DNA of 64,000 nt from Hoplostethus atlanticus (Eukaryota; Chordata; Actinopteri; Trachichthyiformes; Trachichthyidae). The notes under the pieces are model-generated. The model was given only the letters and a program-made list of their open reading frames with translations, was not told the DNA's origin and searched no databases. Positions 18,079 through 28,396 of the stretch are shown here, in pieces; the stretch's first letter is position 1, and each line of letters starts with the position of its first letter. The DNA lies in the NCBI GenBank assembly GCA_034670405.1, contig JAXDDX010000148.1, forward strand, positions 112,501 through 176,500, in the 5' to 3' direction. A program made the position numbers and the translations under genes.

Positions 18079-18710
18079 CCAATTTCGCTTTGAAGCTTTA
18101 TTGACATGAAAAGTGAACAGTGCTTATATTGCCAAAGCAAACGTATATGAACAGACAAAGAACAACATTTACAACAATATGAAAGTACATGCCACAGGTG
18201 ACAGGGCAACACAAGTAAGAAGAGCAATGAATGAAAAATTATTAAGCATTATGTATACTTGAGTAGTATGGTGTCTATTAAAGTGCACATGCATATATAT
18301 ACATATACATCTCTCTCTCTTTCTGCTTGTGTGCGTGTGCCTGCTCGTCTCTCTCGCTCTCTGTTTAGACACAGACGGTAAAAGTTTAGATACAACTCAG
18401 AAATACCATCAATCAGGGTGTTTTATTTTGAAATTTGTTATATTTTGGAAATTGACCGGATGCTCTATGCCGTTCCTGTGTCTGACTTCCTGCCCAGCTT
18501 GACACATTCGCTCACGAATCGAGAAAATCTTAGACCTGACGCCGAAACGGTCGCTGCAGGCCGCGGCCATTCGGCGCCATTCGGCGCCCTTCCGCGTCCG
18601 GTGTGCACGGCCACATTGGTTAACATGGGCGCGGAAAGAATTTTCGTCGGCATTCGTCGCCATTCGGCGCCTTTCGTCGCCGTTCCGCGTCCAGTGTGTC
18701 CCCGGCGTAA
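17877..18710. mobile_element. DNA transposon (non-autonomous) with perfect 28-bp terminal inverted repeats
   Basis: Positions 17877-17904 and 18683-18710 are exact reverse complements; the outer 20 bases are TTACGCCGGGGACACACTGG. The interior is GC-rich at both ends, with repeated CGGCGCC-type subterminal motifs (CATTCGGCGCC repeated near 18568-18670). It holds a long (TC)n run at 18013-18077 and no transposase frame. I see no clear target duplication outside the TTA ends. The superfamily is not assigned. Confidence 0.8.
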
Positions 18711-18739
18711 CACTCCCTAACTCTGTCTGTCTGTCTGTC

Positions 18740-19160
18740 AGTAGTAGTAGTAGTAGTACTAGTAATAGTAGTAGTAGTAGTAGTACTAACTAGAACTTAA
18801 GAAACACTGCCCTGACCCTTCCTCTTAGCACTTGCCTATTTGTCTTCACTTATTTGTCTGAGTTCTTGTTTATTAGTTCTTGTTTATTTGATTTACTTAT
18901 TTGTCTCATGTGTTTAATAAAAGTAGGTATCTAACTTATTGATCTTCTACCTCAACACTGGTTCTGCTCTTAGATGATGTTTAGGAAGGAAATGCACTTA
19001 CGATTTCTGGTGACTAGTAGTTCTCTACCTATGTTGAATGCACTTATTGTAAGTCGCTTTGGATAAAAGGGTCTGCTAAATGACTGGAATGTACTAGCAG
19101 TAGTAGTAGTAGTAATGGTCAAATTCTCTGTATTCTTATTTCTTTTCTATTTTTATTCTA
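18740..19160. repeat. (TAG)n microsatellites and a SINE 3' fragment
   Basis: AGTAGT runs lie at about 18740-18785 and 19098-19116. Between them, GTAAGTCGCTTTGGATAAAA (near 19050) is the 3' motif of a common fish SINE, here on the plus strand. Confidence 0.65.
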
Positions 19161-19305
19161 TATCATTTATTTCCACACCTAATTATCAATAAAGTTGAAT
19201 CTAATGTAATCTTAAATGTAATGACAGATCGATGGTCTGCATGGTTTCACCACTAGGGGGCGTCATCTCCCCTGCTTTGGATTGGCTGAAGCCGACTCTG
19301 TTCAA

Positions 19306-19340
19306 CCAATCACTTCCTTCCTGCCTGTGGTTAATAAAGG
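19306..19340 (+). promoter_or_regulatory. Compact promoter-like motifs before the orphan signal-peptide exon
   Basis: CCAAT at 19306-19310 (and a reverse ATTGG near 19280) is followed by TTAATAAAGG at 19331-19340, which could act as a TATA-like box. An ATG follows 22 bp later with a signal-peptide frame. The spacing suits a TATA-driven gene with a very short 5' UTR. This is inference from motif spacing only. Confidence 0.35.
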
Positions 19341-19361
19341 TATTTGGTTCAAGGAGACAGA

Positions 19362-19402
19362 ATGAACAACAGTCAGCTGGTCCTGTGTCTGCTCGGTGCT
19401 CT
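19362..19402 (+). CDS. Orphan first coding exon encoding a signal peptide
   Basis: ATG at 19362 reads MNNSQLVLCLLGA with a good donor CT|GTAAGG at 19403, phase 2. The hydrophobic run after a polar start is a typical secretory signal peptide, often encoded by the first exon of small secreted immune proteins. I could not identify the next exon with confidence. One possible continuation at about 19500-19590 (after TGTGTAG) reads TLCLEVAECR-like sequence and stops quickly, and is unconvincing. It could be a real small gene with an unseen exon, or a dead exon. Confidence 0.35.
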
Positions 19403-19409
19403 GTAAGGT

Positions 19410-21238
19410 TTAATAGACCAATGAGGGCAAAGATAAAAAAATAAATACATCAAATCTGACTTTACATATTGTACTATGTATTCCAAATATCCCTGTGTAG
19501 TTGTTTGGAAGTAGCCGAGTGTAGGACTGATAGATTCATTACATATAAAACCAACAGCATGAAGGATTTTCATCACAAGTCATTTTAGGGTCACAACTCT
19601 TAAAATACCACGGCAGAACACAACTACAGCTGGATGTCTGGTTTGTGGTCGACATTACAACATTTGGTTTGCTGTAAAACAGGAAGTCAGAAGTTTCATC
19701 ACTAAGTTCATGTTAAGAGAGAAGAAGCTGATCAGGATCAATCAAAGTCTACAGAAAAATACAATCATGGCATGTTGACAGAACGTGTGAACATTTCCAA
19801 GTCGTCACGTCATGTGGTTCTGACATGTGGTTATTCCCACGTAACCTGAATGCATCATAACTGTACTGTGGATTACCCAGCAGGGATTGACGGCTTGGTC
19901 CACGTTTGAATCTTCAACTTTGAACTTTAACCTTTTGGTGGTTCAGACTGAATAAGTGAATAGGTAGTAGGAGGAGGTCAAGCAGCGGGTGGAGGATGGA
20001 TTCTGGTCTTTTAATTCTGATGAAGAATTCTGTTTCATCCTGAACAGCATCATAAATAAAACTGTTCAAGTGTGTGGACCTTTCCCTTCTAATGTTACTA
20101 CGCTAAGCTGTGCTTGCTCAAGTTCTGCCACAAAAACAAATGCTAAAATGGATGCTAAATCCAGACACACACACTTTGATATGACGTTTCATAATTAGCT
20201 TCCAAATATGTTTGACTGCATGTCAGTTGCTTTTCAGCAGGAAACTAAAAGACCAAAACCGTCAAACAGGATGTGTCTGTTAGGTTTTAACCCAACGAAG
20301 CCGTAGCCTATTGATCTCTACCAAGCTTTAAAGAAGGCACAGTGGCAAAGGAAGCCGGAAACGCTTTAAAAAATAACAAAACACCCGCCCCTGTTCCACG
20401 TTGAAGCAGGTTTTCACTCCAATCATTCATACTACAAGGTGAAGTGTAAATGTACACAGATAAAAGTGTCTGTAGATCAGACGTTTGTACAGCAGTCGTA
20501 TTGTCCAGGTAGGTCCAGGTTCTGGTGTCATCCTGGACAGCAGTGTTCACCCACCAACCGACCAGCACCTCGCCAGCTTCCTGCATAGACAACCAGTCAC
20601 TTCAGTCCACATACATGTATGTATGTCACATGTTAGAGTAGGAGCTGATGACCATTATGTACGTCACATTAACATCTTCACATTGATCCCATAAAGTCTC
20701 CTTGTTGCTCCTCAGGGGTTTTAGGAGAAACATCTCAGATGGAGGTGATCACAGAATGATCCAGAACTGAGATCTTCTCTGGTAAAGAGAAGAAGAAGAG
20801 ACTCTGAGCTAATCCTGAGCTAAAGGCTTCCTGGGCTAACCACAGAGACAGTACAGTCGGTTATGGCCGAAGCCATAATGTCTGTGAGACCACCCAAACA
20901 GAAATAGATGAGATTAGATTCAATTAATTTATTAATTCAATTAATTAATTAATTAGATTCCCTGTGGGAAATCGGGTTGTTGCAACAGCAGAGAATAAGA
21001 CAAGAGTTGAGTAATGAAGATAATGCAACACGTTCTTCTACACTAGAGGTTCTCCATCCTGGACCAGGGAGTCCAACAGTCTGCAGGATTTCATTCCAAC
21101 CAACCACTACAGCAGCTCAGTTCACTAACTGGTTCCTCCTCCTGATCTGCTGTAGTGGTCGGTTGGACTCTCGGACCTCCGCGAGCCATGATGGAAACCA
21201 CTTACCACTAATGATTGTCAGTGATGCGTCGTACTCAC
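19410..21238. other. Gap between the orphan exon and the tetherin-like gene
   Basis: A final exon of the minus-strand tetherin-like gene may lie here, because exon 4 of that gene ends in a strong donor, but I could not pick it out. A short MITE-like hairpin lies at about 21041-21177 (GGTTCTCCATCCTGGACCAG with a partly complementary right side). AT-rich AATTAATT runs lie near 20925-20955. Confidence 0.35.
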
Positions 21239-24200
21239 AGGTTAGGAGGTGCAGGCCGGTGCAGAGCAGCAGCAGCAGCGCAGGAATGCTAGCATGGGGC
21301 GAGGCCGCATTCTCTGCAGTCTGTTCAGAGGCTTGCTGGTCAACAACCTTACACTTCAGCCTGTAAGCCCAGACACAGAAATAGTATCAGTCCTGAAATG
21401 TGAAGCGGTGCCTTCATCCATTGGGCTGTGTAATGTGGACCAGTACTCACAGCTGCTTCTCTAGATACTGCTTGCTGGACTGGCAGGCTTTGGTCAGGCT
21501 CTGGGCGGCCAGCTTCTGGCTCTCGGCCGCAGTGTTCAGGCTGAAACAAGACTGAGCCTGGTGGAAGGTCTGGGTCAGGTTCTGCTGCATGGTCTCAATG
21601 TGATCTGGATCAGAGGAGAACCAGAACACAGAGGCAGCTTCAGGGTTTAGACTTCATCACAGCAGCAACAACAGCACAGACATTAAACACAACAAGTTCA
21701 GTAGCTTTCTATGTGGATCTTCTACTGTTGATCAGAAATAGAATCTGATTTTGGGTCCATGGCATTAACTTAAAAGGTAAGGAGCAGCCGGGCGTGGCTT
21801 ATCGCAGCATCTCAACAGAACTACATGTCGTCATTGGAACTATTTCAGGAATTGGCTGCCAGCTTAGGAATTTCACATATATTGGCTTGTTTTTTCCAGC
21901 AGCAGCCTACTGTTGGCTTCTGTGTTGCTGCTTGCCAGGAGAGTTACTTCTTCCACAAGGATGTGCTTGCATTAAGCTGATGAAGGAGTGAATGATGCTT
22001 ATCAAACCAGGCAGCTCCCTGTTCACACAATGCCTTTTTCATATCGCCTTCATACAGGAATTCATCATTTCCCCTCACTGTTGCAGGTCAGGAAAAACCA
22101 TTAGCAAAGTGTTTCTCCTTGAGGACTCTGCTTCCTCTCTGACGGTTTACTGATTCGATCTCAGGTCATCTACTATAATTGTATTAAAACTTATAGAGCT
22201 TTTGACCATATGAAGCCTTGATGGTCAGCCTTTGATTTGAAGGTTGGTCACTACACTGGAAATCCCTCGTTCCCCCTCTAGGCTCTTAGCGTTGTAATCC
22301 CTGGCACCTTGCCTCTACCAGCCTGCTCTCGTTAAGGGATCCCAGATGCCAACTCTTCTCCTGCTATGCTTGCTGTGTGTTGCTCTGGATGACAGCGTCA
22401 GCTAAATGCCTGAATTGTAAGTGTAATTGTTAAAGCAAATGTTTCCAAGAGGAGTCGGAGACGCTCCATTATGCTTTTTGAGAGATGATAAACAAGTAGC
22501 TTTTAAAGCCATCAGCAGCCATCAGTCATCTCTCTGAACAGACCCCAGAACAGTGTCAGCTCATTTTTCTAAAGGAGCAGTAACCCACCAATCTCACGTG
22601 TTTATTTACTGTGACTCAGAGGTCGCTATGGTAACAGGGGAAAATGCAGCTAAGAATATCGTGGCTGAGAAAGTCTCCTTTCATGGCAGGGAGTTTACCA
22701 GCAGCAGGATCCGGAGCTGCAGCACTGACGGGTATTTTCCTACCTTGGTGGAGAACGATCTGAGCCGTCAGGTTGGCCTCCACGTCTCGGAGAGTCTCAA
22801 TCCGTTGGTCCAGCAGGGAGACGTTCCCCCTCAGAACAACCTGCAGAACCACAAAGCACAGCATGACCCAGCTAGAACCACACCAGGTACAAGTCTGTTG
22901 TCCTGTACTGAGTCAGTAGCTGTGTACTACTGTTAGTGTTATGTTATGTCAGTTGTCATCCAGACTAATTCCTGGACATTTATTGGACTTGGAGATGGGA
23001 TCCCTTCTGATTCTGGTGATACTGTGATTCATTTGATTAAGTTTAATTGGTGACATGTTTGACATGAATGACACAAATCCAGGCCTTAGAAAAGATTCAT
23101 AGAGACTCTTAGAGACTCTAAGAAACTCTTAGAGACTCTACTCGCTTTCACAGCCAGCATGTTCTGGTGGGTTTATTAAGCTCTGCAGCGTTTCCTCCTT
23201 TAGCTGGTTGGTCTCCAGGTGAGAACAACAACATTCACCAAATAACCGACGAGACGCCTGAAAACGTCTCAGTCCTCTAACAAGAGAACACAAGGCATTA
23301 TGGGTAGACGAGAACTGTGGTGGTTCGTTAGGAGAGAGAACGGGATCCAACCAGCTACAGGAAACCACCCCAGAACACAAGGCATTATGGGTAGAAGAGA
23401 ACTGTGGTGGTTCGTTAGGAGAGAGAACGGGATCCAACCAGCTACAGGAAACCACCCCAGAACACAAGGCATTATGGGTAGAAGAGAACTGTGGTGGTTC
23501 GTTAGGAGAGAGAACGGGATCCAACCAGCTACAGGAAACCACCCCAGAACACAAGGCATTATGGGTAGAAGAGAACTGTGGTGGTTCGTTAGGACAGAGA
23601 ACGGGATCCAACCAGCTACAGGAAACCACCCCAGAACACAAGGCATTATGGGTAGAAGGAGACTTGGTCAGTCTGGACTGATGCTTATGTTCAGATGTTT
23701 CTTCATGTGTTCTTAACTGGTATGAACACTAGAGAAGAGCAGACAAGTCCATCATGGTAGATCAAGTTACAGACTGGAACCAGGTTGGTTTGGACTCTCT
23801 GACCTGGTGGGATGACAGGTGGTTTCTTGGTTCAGACCAAAGAAAACCAAATGGAGGGGAGATCACACCCTTAGTGAAAGCTGTAATTCTTGCAGGAAGC
23901 TCTAGTTCTTGAATGCAACTCTAGTTTTTGTAAGGTGACATCAACAGTGAAGATGAATGATTCGAGATAAAGCTACATTTCCTGTTTTAAAGTTTCCAAG
24001 TACAAAGAACATCTGGTTGCAACAGCTACTGTTACAGTAGCAGTACAGGAAGTAGAAAGTACAGACTGTCTGTCACAGACAAATCCACTAAACCCTAAAC
24101 TGCATCTAACATCATTCATCACCAAAACGTCCAAACCTGCTGATATAAACAGACTCATGTTGAGCATGGATGATAACGGACTAGACATGATTTGGTCAGT

Positions 24201-25807
24201 GTGATGAAGTATTAGTCGTAGGTCACCAAACTACCAGCGTAGAGGTCAGAGGAACTTTGGACCTGATGCTGCCTGATGGCGTTTGTTTAGATTTGACTTG
24301 TCAATCCATTTGAATTGATCTTTTCTCTCCATTATAATGATAAAAACCACAAGATCACATTTGGACTCACTTAGACTGAAGTATGGAGAGACCACACCCA
24401 ACTGATGCTCATGAGCAACATATGAATCTCTAACCTGCTCTTCCTCTTTAAGAAATCCTTGGCCAAGCCATGCCAAGCCATGCCAAGCCATGCCTCCCCG
24501 CTATCACATATTTGAGGCGGTGATTGAAAGCAGGCCAGTGTCAGCCGTTGACTCTACGATGAGAACGGCTTTTAAAAACATTCCTTTCATTGAACGCAGT
24601 ATTTAAACTTAGATCCACAGATGAACCTTGACACTTAAAGGGACAGTCCAAACAAACACCTTCACTTATTTTACTTATTTTGAAGCCATTTAGGATTTCC
24701 CAGTTACACATGAGCAGAAGAGTCGCTAACATTATACAGAACTCAGACTAAACTTCCACTCAACACTTGAAACTCGACCTGTGGCTTTCTGATCAGTTTG
24801 TGGATGTAGTGAGCAGGTTGTGATGTGGAGGCAGATCCTGGGTCAGGGTTATGCTCCATTTGCTCAGCGTTTGGATATCTGTCTGTCAGAGCGGCGGCTG
24901 GTCTTATGTAAAAAACACAGTTGTGATTTTTCCTGCTGTAGGTGTCCACTAACAAACTAGACGATTTCACCAGCTATTGCGAGCAATAAAAGTCCTTCAT
25001 GAGTGACAACTACAGCACTGACAGATTTTCCAGGCAGGACTATTAGACGTCTGGCGCCAAGAGAACAGAGATTTGGACCCAATGACCCCAAAGAGTTTCA
25101 AACTCCTTACAAGGAAAACAGAGAAAAACGATGAGCAGAAAGAGAGAGAAGCTAAACGAGAAGGGAGTGACAGAAGTCAGGCTGAGGAAAGAAAAGGAGA
25201 AGTGAAAGAGGTGAAGGAAGGAAGGAAGGAAGGAAAGGGGGGGGGGGTATGAGTCAGGGCTAACCTCGTGGAGGAGGGAGGGGGGAGAAAGGAGGAGAAG
25301 GAAAACAGTCACATTTTCCTGCCAAAGATATTAAGAATATGCGATTGGAAAAGTTCTTTCTAGAATAAGAAACTTTCCTTCTTTCATACTAAAAAACAAC
25401 AGGAAACAGGAAACAAGGTGAAGGGTGATGGAGAGAGAGAAACACAACATAACACACAACCCAATGAAAACCTGAACACTCACATTTTCCTGCCGACACT
25501 CATCCAGGGTGGCGTTGGTAGAGGCCAGACGCTGCAGGAGCTTCTGGATCTCCTCCTGCTGCCTGGTCTGGTTCTCCCGCAACTCCTCTACCATCTCCTC
25601 CAGGGCCGCCTTGTTCTTGGTCCAGACCACCTTGGCACCCTCCAGCTTCTCCGTGACCAGCTGCAGCTCCTCTCGGCATTGGCTGGAGCTCTTCATGTCC
25701 GGCGAGGTCGCCCAAACCACGATGATGATGAGGGAGATGACAGACCAGAGCGTCAGCAGGACGATGATGATGTTCTTCATGGTCTGGGAGGACTTGGAGC
25801 CTGTCAT
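21239..25807 (-). CDS. Type II membrane coiled-coil glycoprotein with BST2/tetherin-like layout
   Basis: Exons 25807-25484, 22840-22744, 21604-21451 and 21360-21239 join in frame with GT-AG borders and encode at least 232 residues. A 12-residue cytoplasmic start (MTGSKSSQTMKN) precedes one membrane helix at about 13-33. The ectodomain has heptad-like helices (ALEEMVEELREN, EEIQKLLQRL, LLDQRIETLRDV), sequons at N79, N98, N114, N131 and N149, and cysteines at 44, 104, 160, 181 and 195. It ends in a hydrophobic stretch IPALLLLLCTGLHLL (217-231), like a GPI-anchor signal. N-terminal helix, glycosylated coiled coil and C-terminal GPI signal is the layout of BST2/tetherin, which holds budding enveloped virions at the cell surface. 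Exon 4 ends at a strong donor (ACCT|GTGAGT), so a small stop-bearing exon may follow; without splicing the frame runs about 40 codons further. The layout is seen; orthology is not proven. A PLVAP-like protein is an alternative. Confidence 0.65.
23285..23659. repeat. 87-bp tandem repeat in intron 1 of the tetherin-like gene
   Basis: Units start at 23285, 23372, 23459, 23546 and 23633 (last one partial) and are almost identical. Because 87 is a multiple of three and the unit lacks stops in several frames, long open frames appear on both strands (for example a 29-residue repeat on the plus strand). These are repeat artefacts, not genes. Confidence 0.95.
24190..24440. repeat. Dispersed repeat, copy A
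   Basis: The stretch shares blocks such as TTCTCCATTATAATG, ACAAGATCA, ATTTGGACTCACTTTAGA-like sequence and CTGATGCTGCCTGATGG with 41870-42100 (in a camk4 intron), in the same order and orientation. It is therefore an uncharacterised dispersed family of about 230 bp. Confidence 0.6.
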
Positions 25808-25960
25808 GGCTGACGAGGAGGAGGAGGTGGTGGTGGTGACTGTCAGTGTGGTGAGGATGAGGATGGCGGAGGGGATGTGAATCTGTCAGGCCAGGTGGAT
25901 GTGTAGCTCCTCTCAGTGAAACTCTAAAAGTGGAATGCAGTTAGGACTGGGCTTTCCCCA
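25808..25960 (-). promoter_or_regulatory. Candidate promoter of the tetherin-like gene: ISRE half site and kappaB-like site
   Basis: AGTGAAACT at 25915-25923 is the core half of an interferon-stimulated response element, about 110 bp upstream of the ATG. GGGCTTTCCCC at 25949-25959 is one base away from an NF-kappaB consensus. Both would fit an interferon- or infection-induced gene. Short motifs like these arise by chance, so this is only suggestive. Confidence 0.35.
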
Positions 25961-26134
25961 GCAACTTCAGATGGGCAGGGAAGGGGGCGTGGCCTCCTCA
26001 ATGGGTGACATTAGGACAGCAAACCTTAGCTCCACCCTCTCCTCCTCCTCCTCCCCTCCCCCTCCATGTCGGTGTTATGGTGCCTGGAGAAATCACAACA
26101 TCAGATGAAGGCCAACACTGTTCCCATAAACACG

Positions 26135-26137
26135 AAT

Positions 26138-26180
<43 letters not shown>

Positions 26181-26320
26181 ACAGCACACACACAGGAATG
26201 ATGATTCAACGTGTGTGTGTGTGGGGGGGGGGGGGTGGGGGGGGTGGGGGGGGTGTTTGTAAGGAACTGTGGGTTTCTGTTTCTGTTTCTCAACTTCGAG
26301 ACTAACCTGGCAGAACTCCC

Positions 26321-26386
<66 letters not shown>

Positions 26387-26478
26387 ATCTCACTTAAAAA
26401 GCCAAAATGAAAACCAAAAGACACAAACCATGCTCATAGAGAAACACACTTATAAATATTAAATTCCCTTATAGAAAC

Positions 26479-26516
<38 letters not shown>

Positions 26517-26530
26517 AAACAAAATCAATA
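26135..26530. repeat. Cluster of (CA)n, poly(G) and (GA)n microsatellites
   Basis: (CA)n at about 26140-26177, G-rich tracts at about 26222-26254, (GA)n at about 26320-26383 and (CA)n at about 26482-26513. Open frames over them are low-complexity. Confidence 0.9.
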
Positions 26531-26915
26531 AATCAATAGAAAAATGAATAAAAAAATAAATAAAAAATAAAGCACCAGCAACCTACAGAAGCTCAGCTAC
26601 AACTTAGATGCATACATCCAGACCCTCTGTTCCCACAGTACATATTGCATTGCCCAAACCCCAGACATTTACAAAGGATGCTACATCATTCTTTAGGGTT
26701 TAAAACATATACTCCATCCAAACCTTTAAACATGGCTACAGCATCTGTAGGACCTGTACCCCTCACCTTGTTCCAGCTTGGCCTGACAAACAGACACACT
26801 GCTTTATTTCGCAAAGAGTACACAGGCCCAAGAACAAAACTCTCCCCCATCTTACCACACAACACGTTGAGCAAGTTCAGGACCTTCGAACTTCGAGACT
26901 AACCTGGCACAACTC

Positions 26916-26960
<45 letters not shown>
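26290..26960. repeat. Direct duplication flanking a ~550-bp segment
   Basis: The string ACTTCGAGACTAACCTGGCA followed by (A/G)AACTCCCAGAGAGAG and a (GA)n run occurs at about 26294-26383 and again at about 26889-26958. The two copies flank about 500 bp of other sequence. It could be a local duplication or a long target duplication of an inserted element. Confidence 0.7.
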
Positions 26961-26963
<3 letters not shown>

Positions 26964-27099
26964 TGGTATGACTAGGACTGCAGAAGAATCAGAAAAAAAT
27001 GAAGACACCTGTCCAACCAAAACACCATCAACCACAAAACACAAACTGAGAATTTGGCCCTACAAAACTGTAGTATTTGGGAAAGTCATTGAAAGACTA

Positions 27100-27740
27100 T
27101 ATGAGCAAATTTCACCAAACTGTTTACAGTTTTTCTCAGTCGCTTTGGTACATTTCTCAGATCAGAATTTAAATTCTCAAAACTCCTTGTTCAACCTCCA
27201 CATCATCTAGTCACTTGTTCAACCTCCACATCATCTAGTCACTTGTTCACATCATCAAAGCAGCTTCTCTTCTCTTTTCTTTTCTTTTGAACAAATTACA
27301 AATGCTTTGGCTCATTCATGCAAATGATTATGTAAAACTGTCTGCTGTTTCCTACATTATCAATAGTTTCTGTCATGTTGATCAAAATGTATTATATTGG
27401 TTCTCTGTTGAGTAGTCTCACCCCCCAGAACATCTAGGCACTAGTTCATTGCATAAGTCATTACATGCAAAATGGTTGAACCAGGTGTCATAATCTGTCA
27501 AGAATATTTTATCTACATTTCTATTAGACGTTTTTTGTAAATGTGTCCTGAATTGATGAATCTTGACTTTCACTCCAGCTTTTCTCAGTTGATTTGGCTC
27601 AATTCTCCAATGACAGTTGAAGTCGTCAAAACAAAATGTGTCATTTTGTTTCTTGTGCACAACAGAAAGAGCATTTGAACACAATGTCTTGAGTAAAGGA
27701 CAAATTGGCTTCCTACCAAAGCAACTACTGATCATGTTTA
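27100..27740. repeat. Unclassified repeat-like AT-rich block
   Basis: Similar phrases recur inside it: CAGTTTTTCTCAGTCGCTTTGG near 27126 against CAGCTTTTCTCAGTTGATTTGG near 27577, and CACATCATCTAGTCACTTGTTCA tandemly near 27197-27250. This suggests a transposon-derived piece. No coding domain is readable. Confidence 0.35.
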
Positions 27741-28065
27741 CACCCTACACACCCTAATTAACCATCACGTACACCAAAAAAACAAGGGGAAGATTTTTGC
27801 ATGTTTTATTGATTTAAAAAAAGCTTTTGATTCTATTTGGCAAGAGGGATTATATTATAAAATTCTCCAAAGCGGTATAGGGGATAAAGTTTATGACATA
27901 ATAAAGTCAATGTATATCAGTAATACCTGTGGAGTAAAAATTGGCAATAAAAGTACAGAATTCTTCACTCAAAGGAAAGGAGTGTTTCAGGGAAACAGCT
28001 TGTCACCAACTCTCTTTAATATCTACATAAATTAATTAGCAGTACAGTTGGAACAAGCTGCAACC
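27741..28065 (+). mobile_element. LINE reverse-transcriptase fragment, 5' part
   Basis: One plus-strand frame reads FIDLKKAFDSIW, then KGVFQGNSLSPTLFNIYIN followed by a stop where a GA-type codon would be expected. These are reverse-transcriptase motifs 2a to B. It runs directly into the 54-bp array and continues after it near 30140. The copy is inactive. Confidence 0.75.
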
Positions 28066-28389
28066 CCTGGACTTACCGTACACAATAAGGAGGTCAAACT
28101 CCTGCTGTACGCAGACGACCCTGGACTTACCCTACACAATAAGGAGGTCAAACTCCTGCTGTACGCAGACGACCCTGGGCTAACCGTACACAATAAGGAG
28201 GTCAAACTCCTGCTGTACGCAGACGACCCTGGACTTACTCTACACAATAAGGAGGTCAAACTCCTGCTGTACGCAGACGACCCTGGGCTAACCGTACACA
28301 ATAAGGAGGTCAAACTCCTGCTGTACGCAGACGACCCTGGGCTAACCGTACACAATAAGGAGGTCAAACTCCTGCTGTACCCAGATGAC
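28066..28389 (+). repeat. 54-bp tandem array built from a reverse-transcriptase YADD box (left half)
   Basis: Six units start at 28066, 28120, 28174, 28228, 28282 and 28336. In the LINE frame each unit reads PGLTLHNKEVKLLLYADD, so the catalytic YADD motif is repeated in phase. The seventh unit is cut at 28390-28396 by the hAT insertion and resumes at 29793. Confidence 0.95.
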
Positions 28390-28396
28390 CCTAGAC

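Noticed and set aside
22553..22936. 127-codon plus-strand gene
   Set aside because: Antisense to exon 2 of the tetherin-like gene; no domain or splice support of its own.
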